The translations under genes were made by a program, and so were the position numbers. A model generated the notes under the pieces. That model saw only the letters and a list, made by a program, of their open reading frames with translations. It searched no databases and was not told the DNA's origin. From positions 21,902,288-21,966,287 of the forward strand of contig CM069605.1 of NCBI GenBank assembly GCA_035771175.1: DNA of 64,000 nt, given 5' to 3'. Below, one piece after another: positions 24,001-35,737 of this stretch (its first letter is position 1; each line of letters opens with the position of its first letter). This DNA comes from Paratinospora sagittata (Eukaryota > Streptophyta > Magnoliopsida > Ranunculales > Menispermaceae).

Positions 24001-24534
24001 CTCACTGGTCTCTTCCTCATCAGGCACTAACCCAGCCAAAATCTCCCTATCTCCATCAGTCACAAATCTACCCCTCGTGACTGTCTAGTCTGAAGCTCTA
24101 CCCTGTAATGTAAACACTGGGTGTCCGGGGATCTGGAAAATTACTCTCTTCGCGAAATAGTCGACAACTGCATGATAAGCCGCGAGCCAATTCATCCCTA
24201 GAATTGCATCAAACTCTAAAAACTCTATGACTCGAAAGTCAACAGGCATCTCAACATCACCAATCCGAACCACACACTGGCTACAGATCATGTTTGGGTA
24301 GATCCTCTCCCCGGCTACAATACTCACCACTAACCATGTACTAGCCCTAATGGGAGTCAAATACAAACTATCTACCATACGTCCAGATATGAATGATAAT
24401 GTAGACCCAGATTCAAATAAGACATGCATAGAAGCACCACAAATAATAAGAGTACCTTCCACCAAAGTCCTGGATGTTGTCGGGTCTGGCTCAGTAGCTG
24501 CCTTAGCTGTCTCTCTGGTATTGGACTGCTGCAC
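21040..24534 (-). pseudogene. pol of element B: protease, RT, RNase H, integrase, chromodomain
   Basis: Minus-strand reading. The protease region has ESGSTLSFIS (about 24420), with Glu where the catalytic Asp is expected, and FDAILGMNWLAAYHA. Stops lie at 24087-24085 and 23448-23446. RT (about 24000-23300) has [16 protein letters not shown] and FIDDI. RNase H has IYTDAS (about 23000). A one-base loss near 22893 shifts the frame in KVHERNYPVHD. A stop follows at 22741-22739. The integrase zinc arm, [22 protein letters not shown] and HPQTDGQSE are intact in 22699-21719. A stop replaces Gln at 21718-21716, and further frame loss occurs after about 21540. A chromodomain with ILDRKVQWLRNREIP and VTWERVDDMIEHF is readable at about 21210-21090, ending at TAA 21042-21040. 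Confidence 0.88.
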
Positions 24535-24539
24535 AAATC

Positions 24540-25708
24540 TCGGAGCCCTGGGCGCAGATGATCTAGTCTGAGATATCGCAACATAGCCTCCTCGGCCTCT
24601 ACCTCTGCCTATGCCTCAACCAACGGTCTGTGGGAATGGGGGTCTTGGTGCACTCGGTGCCTGAATGGAAATCGGGACAGGAGAGGAAACCACTGGTGAG
24701 GTCTTCACACCAGTCTAAATCTGGGATGCCCCACTCTGAGCACCCTCAGACTTTGCTCTTCCATAAAACTTTTTCTTATTTTCCCATTTTCCCTTCTTCC
24801 ATGGAGTCTGAAACTGTCCCCCTAGACTCTGCTTGTGAAGTTTGTTCACCTGGAGCTGCCTGTGTAGACATACCATCAACCCGCTCAGCCAACTCATACT
24901 GTTTGGCCATCTGGACCACTGTGGCAAAATCAGTCATCTTCGTCACAAACAAAGCCTGTCTGATCGCAGGCCTTAGGTTCAAAGAGAACATCATATTCTT
25001 ATCACTCGGTGTCTGAACTAACCCAGGGCCATAAACTGCGAGCTACCTAAATCTGAGCTCGTACTCCCTGACTGACATGGTGCCCTGTGCGAGATTCAAA
25101 AATTCGAGTTGCTTAGCCTGCCTCTCAGTCTCTGGAACGTAAGCTTGTAAGAACAACCGTTTGAAGGTGTCCCAACTCTTCACTGCCCCCTGTGTATCAA
25201 ACACTGAAAGCCACCAGTCCTCTGCATCACTCTCCAATGTGTGAGCAGCACATAGGACCTGAGACTCCACATCAAGCTCTATGGAGCGACTGATCTTCTC
25301 GACATTCTTTAGCCAATCTTTGGCCTTCTTCAAGTCAACCCCACCAGTGAATTCCCTAGGCTTTAGCTTCATAAACTTCTCTAGCAGTCTGATCCGCCGA
25401 TCAGTGGGGTTCTCCACAACAATAGGAACAGGTGTAGCCATAGGTTGAGGTATAACCATCTGAGGTCCTGCTGCCCCTGCGGCTCCACTAGCCCCGGCCT
25501 CCTCGGCCCCACTAGTGCCTGCCTCTTGAGGTATTGTCTGAGATGATTGTCGAGCAACAGCCTCGACCTGCTGCACCAACGCTTGTATCTGTGCAGTCTG
25601 GGCTGCCATCAGGTGGCCCTGTGCCTAAATGATCTCCTCCATCCTCCCCATCCGGTCATCATCCGATGGCCCTGTGTGTGGCTGTCCCAATCTCCCGCTC
25701 ATCCTCAT
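24540..25708 (-). pseudogene. gag of element B
   Basis: The minus-strand ATG at 25708 begins MRMSGRLGQPHTGPSDDDRM. In-frame TAG stops occur at 25627-25625 and 25045-25043, the frame shifts near 24790, and stops follow at 24717-24715 and 24618-24616. The capsid region carries MKLKPREFTGGVDLKKAKDW, DAEDWWLSV, WDTFKRLFLQAYVPETERQ and LAQGTMSVREYELRF, typical of plant chromovirus gag. An alanine/glycine-rich linker (about 25530-25450) precedes it. I see no CCHC zinc knuckle in the degraded C-terminal part, which is GRGRGG-rich. The region joins the protease without a gap. Confidence 0.85.
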
Positions 25709-25927
25709 GACACTGAGAAGTAGAGATAGGAGCAACCATCACACATTAAAAAATTTAAAACATTAACAAAGCCTCATAACTACCCATATCATATAATACA
25801 CACATAAAATATGATACTAAGGCTTTTAAGTTAGTTCCTTTAAGCTTTTTAATCACCTAAAGCTCTCACCCAATTTCTAGGTCAAAGTCATCTAAGTCCA
25901 ATACATAGACCAAACCTAGTAAAATCG

Positions 25928-25939
25928 TCTCTGATACCA
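25928..25939 (-). other. Primer binding site of element B
   Basis: The minus strand reads TGGTATCAGAGA two bases from the 5' LTR end (25942). Eleven of twelve bases match the canonical iMet-type site. Confidence 0.85.
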
Positions 25940-26661
25940 ACTGTGGCGACCCCGCACCCCGGACCACCAACCCCGCTAGGAATGGCGTGCGGAATGCCGG
26001 GGCGGGAAGCCCGACGTAGGCATCTCTAACCACTCCTCAACCCCCGGGAGGTGGTTGAGACCCTACGAGCCTTATCCCAAACAACGACATAATATAAAAA
26101 TGTACTAAACAAAACTACCAACCGTATTAATCATCCAAGACAAGAGATACTCCATAAAAATGAACCATAAATAAAACTATAATCCCTACAGTCCATCAAG
26201 ATTGACATACAATGAAGTCCAAAATTATGGGTACGAAAAAAAACCGTCATATACCCAGATGGTCTATCTAACAAGTCCCAACTCACCCACACTACAATGT
26301 GGTAAGTGTTATAATTACATAGTCCAAAATATAATACATCGTAATTTAAAACACAGTTCAATCAAAATTCCTCTCAACTCACATCGAGGCCTTGGATTCT
26401 CTCGCCGGCAAGGCCCTCAAGATATGACTACTCATTTTCCCTTATTCAGGACAGAAGGACCTAAAAGAGGAAAATGAGGGTGAGCCAACGGTGCCCAGTG
26501 AATAGAATTCAAATATGCTATCCATACTCATCAATAAATATCATGTATGCATGTCAATGTGTAGCATGATTAAAAGCTCATAACATATAGATATCAAGCA
26601 TTTATAATACGTTCGATGCAAGTAAAAGCTTACCAATTTGGATCCACATTCCACATGTATT

Positions 26662-26779
26662 GGGGTTACTAGTGCACGTCTATTCCACCATACCGTTCTC
26701 ATCTCTAATCATGTTAATTTGGGGTTACTAGTGCACGTCTATTTCATCGTACCGTTCTCATCCCCAAATATTTCCTTTT
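26662..26779. repeat. 59-bp tandem duplication in family B LTR
   Basis: GGGGTTACTAGTGCACGTCT occurs at 26662 and 26721, each followed by a TATT...ACCGTTCTCAT stretch. The LTR at 61145 has a comparable duplication (61438 and 61495). Those at 1710 and 18836 have a single copy, so LTR lineages can be grouped by it. Confidence 0.85.
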
Positions 26780-28234
26780 TAAAACCCTCATATGACAAGG
26801 TTAAGTCCCCTTATTAGCCAGATAGATGGGCCCAACCAAAGTCATAAGTTTTTATCAAATCAATGCATCATTCAAAACATTAGGACACATTCATGCTTTC
26901 AACATACAATATATATAAGTGATATGATGACATAAAAGATATAATCATAAATGAAGTCTACTCACAACCAAGCCTCGCAAGAGTATCTAACCACACACGG
27001 ACATCAAACCAAATCAACCCAATCAAGGTCCTAAAACATTCATCAATATCCAACCATACAACAATTTCTATGTTCAATCACGTAGACATTACACATCAAC
27101 CCTAAATCAGCCCACATATAGACAACAGGCCTAAATCCCATCTAATCCCATCATTCAACTCAAATCACATGACTTAGGCCTCTAGTGCATAATTCTCATT
27201 CATAAACCATTCTATTAATCAAAAATACTGATTTTCAATTCTTTAGGCATAAACATGCTCAAATTGGGCCATATGATCACAAGTAGGCATAACCCATGAT
27301 ATGGTCACAACCACCAAATCAGTAGCATAATCAACTCTAATCATACTTAATTAAACATAAGTTGCATCAATTCAATGATTCTAGGCCAAAAGCATCAAAA
27401 GCCCTAAAATATGAAATTTTCCATACTTAGGCCATATTGCCGATTTACACTAGGTCACCATGTTCAGCCATGTATATCACTGATTTTGCATCATGGGTTC
27501 ATCAACAATGGAAACTAAGTCAACATAGTTGACATGCAAGCTATTTGGAAAGGTCTAAGTTAATATTCTAAATTTAGGTGTAATACAAACAACCCTACCA
27601 ATTCTTCATTTGATATTCTATTCAGATGTATCAATCTACCAACAGAAATAACTAATCACAAAATCAATCGTACCGATTGAAGTATGTTAAGAAACAAACC
27701 TTCTGTCCAAATATCAGCTCAATCCACGGTGGACCAAAAAGATAAGTCTTTTTGATGAACAAGTCTCTAATCAGACAATTTCTCCTTTCCTGCTGCAAAT
27801 ACTCGACCTCAGATGACTATATCACACAACATACTTTACCCATAAACAACTCCACCGTTCAAAATGCAGAAAGATCAGTTGTAACCCACATTCCCAAATA
27901 TCATATCCATCGAATGGTAGATTTAGGAGTTCTATTAGTTTGATTTAAACTGCGCGAGAAATCCAGACTTTCCGACCAGCTTTGTTTGAGAGGTTGTATC
28001 TCTTAGACGAAAAGTCCAATCAAGATCTCCACCAACCGCAATGAATAACCATAAGCTACGAACTTACTTACAAAGTTTGAGCTCAATATGACCATACTTT
28101 CCCCAAGATCCAGCTCTTCGATGAAAACGTTGTTGAGATTTTCCTCAAAGCAACTCCCTCTTTCTTTCTTTTCTTCTTTCCTTTCTCTTCTTTTTTCCTT
28201 TCTCTCTACTCATCTCACCCTCTAGGACTTCCTT

Positions 28235-28656
28235 GGGGAAGAGAAGTAGGACATGGGACACTTGTCTACTCTCATGCACCAACCTTGACATGTGTTGGAG
28301 AGGAGAAATGGGGCATGGGACACTTGTCCATTTTCATTCACCAACTTGACATGTATTGGAAAAGAGAAATGGGGCATTGGACACTTGTCCATTCTCATGC
28401 ACCAACTTGACATGTGTTGGTCTCATGTACCAACTTGACATGTGTTGGAGAAGAGAAATGGGGCATGGGACACTTATCCATTTTCATGCACCAACTTGAC
28501 ATGTATTGGAGAAGAGAAATTGGCATGCGACACTTGTCCATTCTTATGCACCAACTTGACATGTGTTGGTCTCATGCACCAACTTGACATGTGTTGGAGA
28601 AAAGAAATGGGGCATGGGACACTTGTCCATTCTCATGCACCAACTTGACATGTGTT
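28235..28656. repeat. U3 minisatellite, 6 full ~61-bp units plus short units
   Basis: Six full units starting GG(A/G)GAAGAGAA, plus two 28-bp short units beginning GGTCTCATG. This is the longest version in the window. Confidence 0.87.
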
Positions 28657-29036
28657 GGTCTCATACTACCCAAACCAACCACATGTACTTTAACCAATCT
28701 CATGCTTCCATGTATTTTAAATGTCCAATCCATTTAATACACCAAATTTTCATTCTCATTTATCCTTTTATTCAATCAATCCAAACCCATATCAATTCAT
28801 GGTTTAATGGGCCCAAGCATAAATAATAAAACACGCATTATAATTTAATTTAACATGACCCATATACAATTTATAATGCACATATTTATATACATTATCA
28901 AGCATCAAATATACAAACATTAAACAAACACTAAACATATCAAGGAAAATACATAGAGTTTTCGGCAAAATATAATTCAGCAATGGGCAAGATGAAATAA
29001 TTTTCGGGGCGTCACAAACACTATTCAAAACAAAAA

Positions 29037-29126
29037 TCAATTTTTAGGAAATATGAAATTTTGGTCATTAAGCATAAGTGGAGTAAATAGGTTATCACCT
29101 AAGTCACATTCTATGGTGTTGACCAT
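29037..29126 (-). other. Short ATG frame after the satellite primer site (29 codons)
   Basis: An ATG about 45 bases downstream of the primer site opens a frame MVNTIECDLGDNLFTPLMLN, ending after 29 codons. The start context and most codons are kept across monomers. The position is that of a retrotransposon gag start, but the peptide shows no gag domain and I cannot assign a function. It may be a remnant or chance. Confidence 0.3.
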
Positions 29127-29172
29127 TTTGATCTTTGGCTCAAGGATGTTAAGCCTTAAATCATGAGCATCC

Positions 29173-29184
29173 GCTCTGATACCA
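29173..29184 (-). other. Representative satellite primer-site motif (tRNA-iMet type)
   Basis: The minus strand reads TGGTATCAGAGC, the exact 12 bases complementary to the initiator tRNA-Met 3' end used by many plant LTR retrotransposons. It is two bases from a CA terminus (GCTAGCA, plus-strand position 29187). The same 12 bases recur unchanged in 22 of the 31 complete monomers. Confidence 0.85.
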
Positions 29185-29186
29185 CT

Positions 29187-29350
29187 TGCTAGCCCAGTAT
29201 TATAGTCCAAGAGGGGGGGTAAATTGGACTTGACAGATTTTTGCGTTACCTTTCGGTCAATATAGTTAAACAGATATAGTGCACAATAGGTAACAATCAA
29301 AATAAAAAAAATGTAGGAAAGATAAATGGACACAAAGATTTAGAGTGGTA
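29187..29350 (-). repeat. Representative copia-like R-U5 segment inside the satellite
   Basis: On the minus strand this begins ACCACTCTAAATCTCTGTGT, close to a motif common at the transcription start of plant Ty1/copia LTRs. It continues through a T-rich stretch and ends CCCCCCTCTTGGAC...GCTAGCA. The length of about 160 bp fits R plus U5. The 5' end of the presumed LTR is not identified. Confidence 0.7.
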
Positions 29351-30312
29351 CAGTTCTCCTTGAACCTATGTTCACTACCTAATCACTGCGATCAAGATTT
29401 TGTAATACACTATTGGCAAGTCAACTTACGAGCGTGACTAGAAGCCGTATACAAAAGCCAGCACAAAGGCTTGGCTCAAAGCCTTACACTAACCAACATA
29501 AGGGCTTGGTTAGAAAGCCACACACGCTTACCTACACAAGGGCTTGGTTAGAAAGCTATATTCTAGCCTACACAGGGGCTTGCCTAGAAAGTCACACTAT
29601 AACCAGCTTATGGGTGTGGTTACGAGCTATACAATAGTATTGTATATTCCAGATTGACAAACACATCAACGATACATCGAGATTACGAATGACGATGAGA
29701 AGTGTTCTACAACACTCTCAACAATATTAAGCTTACAATATTGAATGAATTAACGCTACTATTTCAAGCACAATGATTTAAATGATGCAATGCGTTGAAA
29801 TAATTTTTCTCCATTATGCAATCTATTCAAATGTATATGATATGAACTCAAGAATCGAATGTGCACACGTATCTAGATATTGATTTTAACAATGATATGT
29901 TTAAAGCACGAGAATCAATATATATTGATGATTAAAAATTGACGATTCTAAAAGTGTAAATGATTATGATCAAAAATAAAAAAAGCCAAGTGTTGATTTA
30001 TGAAATCGATTCAGTATAGTATAACTTTAACACATGAATCGATACCACAAGATATTTATGAAACCACTAAACAAGATACAGTGATATGACGATAAAAAAA
30101 GGGTTTCACAAACACTATTCAAAACGAAATCAATTTTCAAGATATATGAAATTTTGGTCATTAAACATAAGTTGAGTAAATAGGTTAGCACCTAAGTCAC
30201 ATTCTATGGTGTTGACCATTTTGATCTTAGGCTCAAGGATCTTAAGCCTTAAATCATGAGCATCCGCTCTGATACCACTTGCTAGGCCAGTATTATAGTC
30301 CAAGAGGGGGGG
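29220..30312 (-). repeat. Satellite monomer (1093 bp), type c
   Basis: Primer-site motif perfect at 30266-30277. Inverted repeat around AAGCTT intact at 29722-29743. A partial monomer (29017-29219) precedes it after the retrotransposon block. Confidence 0.92.
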
Positions 30313-31400
30313 TACATTGGACTTGGCAGATTTTTGCGTTACCTTTCGGTTAATATAGTTAAACACATATAGTGCACAATAGGTGACAATGACAATAAAA
30401 AAATGTAGGAAGATAAATGGACACAGAGATTTAGAGCGGGACAGTTCTCCTTGAACCTATGTCCACTACCTAATCACTGCGATCAAGATTTTGTAATACG
30501 CTATTGGCTAGTCAACTTACGGGCGTGGCTAAAACTCGTATACAAAAGCCAGCACAAAGGCTTGGCTCAAACCCTTACACTAACCAACATAAGGGCTTGG
30601 TTAGAAAGCGACACACGCTTACCTACACAACGGCTTGGTTAGAAAGCCATATGCTAGCCTACACAAGGGCTTGCATAGAAAGTCACACTATAAGCAACTT
30701 ACGGGTGTGGTTACGAGCTATACAATAGTATGGTATATTCCCGATTGACCAACACGTCAACGATACATCAAGATTACGAATGACGATGAGAAGTGTTCTA
30801 CATCACTCTCAACAATATTAAGCATACAATATTGAATGAATTACCACAACTATTCCAACCACGACGATTTAAATGATGCAACGTGTTGAAATAATTTTTC
30901 TCAGATATGCAATACATTCAAATATATATGATATGAACTCAAGAATCGAATGTGCACACGTATATATACATTGATTCTAACAATGATATGTTTAAAGTAC
31001 GAGATTCAATATATAATGATGATTAAAACTTGACGATTCTAATAGTGTAAATGATTAAGAACAAGAATCAAACAAACCAAGTGTTGATTTATAAAATCGA
31101 TTCAGTATAGTATAACTTTAACACATGAATCGATACCACAAGATATTTATGAAACCACTAAACAAGATACTCTGATATGACGATAAAAAAGGTTTTCACA
31201 AACACTATTCAAAAGGCAATCAATTTTCAAGATATATGAAATTTTGGTCATTAAGCATAAGTTGAGCGAATAGGTTATCACCTATGTCACATTCTATGGT
31301 GTTGACCATTTTGATCTTAGGCTCAAGGATCTTAAGCCTTAAATCATGAGCATCCGCTCTGATACCACTTGCTAGCCTAGTATTATAGTCCAAGAAGGGG
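30313..31400 (-). repeat. Satellite monomer (1088 bp), type c
   Basis: Primer-site motif perfect at 31356-31367. The HindIII core is changed (AAGCAT), so a HindIII digest would skip this boundary. Confidence 0.92.
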
Positions 31401-32473
31401 GAAATTGGACTTGGCAGATTTTTGCGTTACCTTTCAGTTAATATAGTTAACAGATATAGTGCACAATTGGTAACAATTAAAATAAAAAAAATGTAGGAAA
31501 GATAAATGGACACAAAGATTTTGTCTGGTATAGTTCTATACCTAATCACTGCGATCAAGATTTTGCAATACACTATTGGCTAGTTAACTTACGGGCATGA
31601 CTAGAAGTCGTATGCAAAAGCCAGCACAAAGGCTTGGCGAAACGCTTTAACTAACCAACATAAGGGCTTGGTTAGAAAGCTACACACGCTTACCTCCACA
31701 AGGGCTTGGTTAGAAAGACATATTCTAGCCTACATAAGGGCTTGCGTAGAAAGTCACACTATAACCTACTTACGGGTGTGGTTACGAGTTATACAATAGT
31801 ATGGTATATTCCCTATGGACAAACACGTCAATGATATTTCAAGATTACGAATGACGATGAAAAGTGTTCTACAACACTCTAAACAATATTAAGCTTACAA
31901 TATTGAATGAATTAACACTACTATTCTAACCACTGCTATTTAAATGATGGCATGTGTTCAAATAATTTTTCTCAAATATGCAATCCATTCAAATATATAT
32001 GATATGAACTCAAGAATCGAAAATGCACACGTATCTAGATATTGATTATAACAATGATATGTTTAAAGCACAAGAATCAATATATAATGATGATTAAAAC
32101 TTGACGATTCTAAAAGTGTAAATGATTAAAATCAAGAATCAAACAAACCAAGTGTTGATTTATGTAATCGATTCAATATAGTTCAACTTCAACACATAAA
32201 TCGATACAACAAGATATCTATGAAACCACTAAACAAGATACTATGATATGACGATCAAAAGGGGTTTCACAAACACTATCCAAAACGCAATCAGTTTTCA
32301 GGATATATGAAATTTTGGTCATTAAGCATAAGTGGAGTAAATAGGTTATCACCTAAGTCACATTCTATGGTGTTGACAATTTTGATCTTTGGCTCAAGGA
32401 TGTTAAGCCTTAAATCATGAGCATCCGCTCTGATACCACTTGCTAGCCCAGTATTATAGTCCTAGAGGGGGAG
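31401..32473 (-). repeat. Satellite monomer (1073 bp), transitional c/a
   Basis: Primer-site motif perfect at 32427-32438. About 20 bp before ACCTAATCACTGCG are missing (near 31535). The distal half already shows type-a/b variants such as GATGGCATGTGTTC. Confidence 0.9.
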
Positions 32474-33553
32474 TAAATTGGACTTGGCAGATTTTTACGT
32501 TACCTTTCGGTTAATATAGTTAAACAGATATAGTGCACAATAGGTAAAAATCAAAATAGAAAAAATGTAGGAAAGATAAATGAACACAGAAATGGACACT
32601 GAGATTTAGATTGGTACAGTTCTCCTTGAACCTGTTTCTACTACCTAATCACTGCGATGAAGATTTTGCAATGCACTATTGGCAAGTCAACTTATGGGCG
32701 TCACTAGAAGTCGTGTACAAAAGCCAGCACAAAGGCTTGGTTCAAAGCCTTACACTAACCAACATAAGGGCTTGGTTAGAAAGCCACACACGCTTACCTA
32801 CACAAGGGCTTGGTTTGAAAGCCATATTCTAGTCTACACAAAGGCTTGCCTTGAAAGTCACACTATAACCAACTAACGGGTGTGGTTACGAGATATACTA
32901 TAGTATGGTATATTCCCGATTGACAAACACGTCAACGATACATCAAGAATACGAATGACGATGAGAAGTGTTCTACAACACTCTCAACAATATTAAGCTT
33001 ACAATATTGAATGAATTAACACTACTATTCCAACCACAATGATTTAAATGATGCAATGTGTTGAAATAATTTTTCTCCACTATGCAATCCATTCAAATAT
33101 ATATGATATGATCTTAGGAATCGAATGTGCACACGTATCTAGATATTGATTCTAACAATGATATGTTTAAAGCACAAGAATCAATATATAATGATGATTA
33201 AAACTTGACGATTCTAAAACTGTAAATGATTAAAATCAAGAATCAAACAAACCAAGTGTTGATTTATGTAATCGATTCAAAATAGTTTAACTTTAACACA
33301 TAAATCGATACAACAAGATACTATGATATGACGATCAAAAAGGGTTTCACAAACACTATCCAAAACGCAATCAATTTTCAGGATATATGAAATTTTGGTC
33401 ATTAAGCATAAGTGGAGTAAATAGGTTATCACCTAAGTCACATTCTATGGTGTTGACAATTTTGATCTTTGGCTCAAGGATGTTAAGCCTTAAATCATGA
33501 GCATCCGCTCTGATACCACTTGCTAGCCCAGTATTATAGTCCTAGAGGGGGAG
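32474..33553 (-). repeat. Satellite monomer (1080 bp), type a
   Basis: Primer-site motif perfect at 33507-33518. A 25-bp deletion near 33313 (CAACAAGATACTATG) is shared only with the next monomer. Type-a markers: GAACACAGAAATGGACACTG and CCTGTTTCTACTACC. Confidence 0.93.
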
Positions 33554-34633
33554 TAAATTGGACTTGGCAGATTTTTGCGTTACCTTTCGGTTAATATAGT
33601 TAAACAGATATAGTGCACAATAGGTAACAATCAAAATAGAAAAAATATAGGAAAGATAAATGAACATAGAAATGGACATTGAGATTTAGACTGGTACAGT
33701 TCTCCTTGAACCTGTTTCTACTACCTAATCATTGCAAGGAAGATTTTGCAATGCACTATTGGCTAGTCAACTTATAGGCGTCACTAGAAGTCATGTACAA
33801 AAGCCTGCACAAGGGCTTGGTTCAAAGCCTTACACTAACCAACATAAGGGCTTGGTTAGAAAGCCACACATGCTTACCTACACAAGGGCTTGGTTTGAAA
33901 GCCAAATTCCAGCCTACACAAAGGCTTGCCTTGAAAGTCACACTATAACCAACTAACGGGTGTGGTTACGAGATATACTATAGTATGGTATATTCCCGAT
34001 TGACAAACACGTCAACGATACATCAAGAATACGAATGACGATGAGAAGTGTTCTACAACACTCTCAACAATATTAAGCTTACAATATTGAATGAATTAAC
34101 ACTACTATTCCAACCACAATGATTTAAATGATGCAATGTGTTGAAATAATTTTTCTCCACTATGCAATCCATTCAAATATATATGATATGATCTTAGGAA
34201 TCGAATGTGCACACGTATCTAGATATTGATTCTAACAATGATATGTTTAAAGCACAAGAATCAATATATAATGATGATTAAAACTTGACGATTCTAAAAT
34301 TGTAAATGATTAAAATCAAGAATCAAACAAACCAAGTGTTGATTTATGTAATCGATTCAAAATAGTTTAACTTTAACACATAAATCGATACAACAAGATA
34401 CTATGATATGACGATCAAAAAGGGTTTCACAAACACTATCCAAAACGCAATCAATTTTCAGGATATATGAAATTTTGGTCATTAAGCATAAGTGGAGTAA
34501 ATAGGTTATCACCTAAGTCACATTCTATGGTGTTGACAATTTTGATCTTTGGCTCAAGGATGTTAAGCCTTAAATCATGAGCATCCGCTCTGATACCACT
34601 TGCTAGCCCAGTATTATAGTCCTAGAGGGGGAG
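33554..34633 (-). repeat. Satellite monomer (1080 bp), type a, near-identical to its neighbours
   Basis: Same length and same 25-bp deletion (near 34393) as the preceding monomer, with few single-base differences. Primer-site motif perfect at 34587-34598. Looks like a very recent single-monomer duplication. Confidence 0.93.
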
Positions 34634-35737
34634 TAAATTGGACTTGGCAGATTTTTGCGTTACCTTTCGGTTAATATAGTTAAACAGATATAGTGCACAA
34701 TAGGTAACAATCAAAATAGAAAAAATATAGGAAAGATAAATGAACATAGAAATGGACATTGAGATTTAGACTGGTACAGTTCTCCTTGAACCTGTTTCTA
34801 CTACCTAATCATTGCAAGGAAGATTTTGCAATGCACTATTGGCTAGTCAACTTATAGGCGTCACTAGAAGTCATGTACAAAAGCCTGCACAAGGGCTTGG
34901 TTCAAAGCCTTACACTAACCAACATAAGGGCTTGGTTAGAAAGCCACACACGCTTACCTACACAAGGGCTTGGTTTGAAAGCCAAATTCCAGTCTACACA
35001 AAGGCTTGCCTTGAAAGTCACACTATAACCAACTAACGGGTGTGGTTACGAGATATACTATAGTATGGTATATTCCCGATTGACAAACACGTCAACGATA
35101 CATCAAGAATACGAATGACGATGAGAAGTGTTCTACAACACTCTCAACAATATTAAGCTTACAATATTGAATGAATTAACACTACTATTCCAACCACAAT
35201 GATTTAAATGATGCAATGTGTTGAAATAATTTTTCTCCACTATGCAATCCATTCAAATATATATGATATGATCTCAGGAATCGAATGTGCACACGTATCT
35301 AGATATTGATTCTAACAATGATATGTTTAAAGCACAAGAATCAATATATAATGATGATTAAAACTTGACGATTCTAAAAGTGTAAATGATTAAAATCAAG
35401 AAACAAACAAACCAAGAGTTGATTTATGTAATCGATTCAAAATAGTTTAACTTTAACACATAAATCGATACAACAAGATATCTATGAAACCACTAAGCAA
35501 GATACTATGATATGACGATCAAAAAGGGTTTCACAAACACTATCCAAAACGCAATCAATTTTAAGGATATATGAAATTTTGGTCATTAAGCATAAGTGGA
35601 GTAAATAGGTTATCACCTAAGTCACATTCTAAGGTGTTGACAATTTTGATCTTTGGCTCAAGGATGTTAAGCCTTAAATCATGAGCATCCGCTCTGATAC
35701 CACTTGCTAGCCCAGTATTATAGTCCTAGAGGGGGAG
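34634..35737 (-). repeat. Satellite monomer (1104 bp), type a
   Basis: The proximal part is almost identical to the previous monomer, but the 25-bp deletion is absent, so the copy boundary of the local duplication falls inside it. Primer-site motif perfect at 35691-35702. The 4.5-kb duplicon begins at 35371 in this monomer. Confidence 0.93.

Larger units (their letters stand above)
18836..29016 (-). mobile_element. Ty3/gypsy chromovirus B, main copy (3' LTR truncated)
   Basis: On the minus strand the order is: complete 5' LTR (29016-25942), primer site, gag from 25708, pol, polypurine tract, and 3' LTR (21028 down to 18836) whose last third is missing. Domains follow the Ty3/gypsy order and end in a recognisable chromodomain. 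The left edge is fused to the duplicated leader of element A; the right edge meets satellite at AACACTATTC. Several stops and frameshifts make it non-autonomous. Confidence 0.9.
25942..29016 (-). repeat. Family B 5' LTR, main copy (complete, 3075 bp)
   Basis: The minus strand starts TGTGACGCCCC at 29016 and ends GGGGTCGCCACA at 25942. It is about 280 bp longer than the LTR at 1710-4500, mainly from an expanded U3 minisatellite (28235-28656) and a 59-bp duplication (26662-26779). The pyrimidine-rich tract at about 28155-28215 is the purine-rich leader on the sense strand. Confidence 0.9.

Noticed and set aside
29173..29184. tRNA gene or tRNA fragment in each monomer
   Set aside because: Only the 12 bases complementary to the tRNA 3' end are present. 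No cloverleaf arms or A/B boxes are seen nearby. The place next to an LTR terminus fits a primer binding site.
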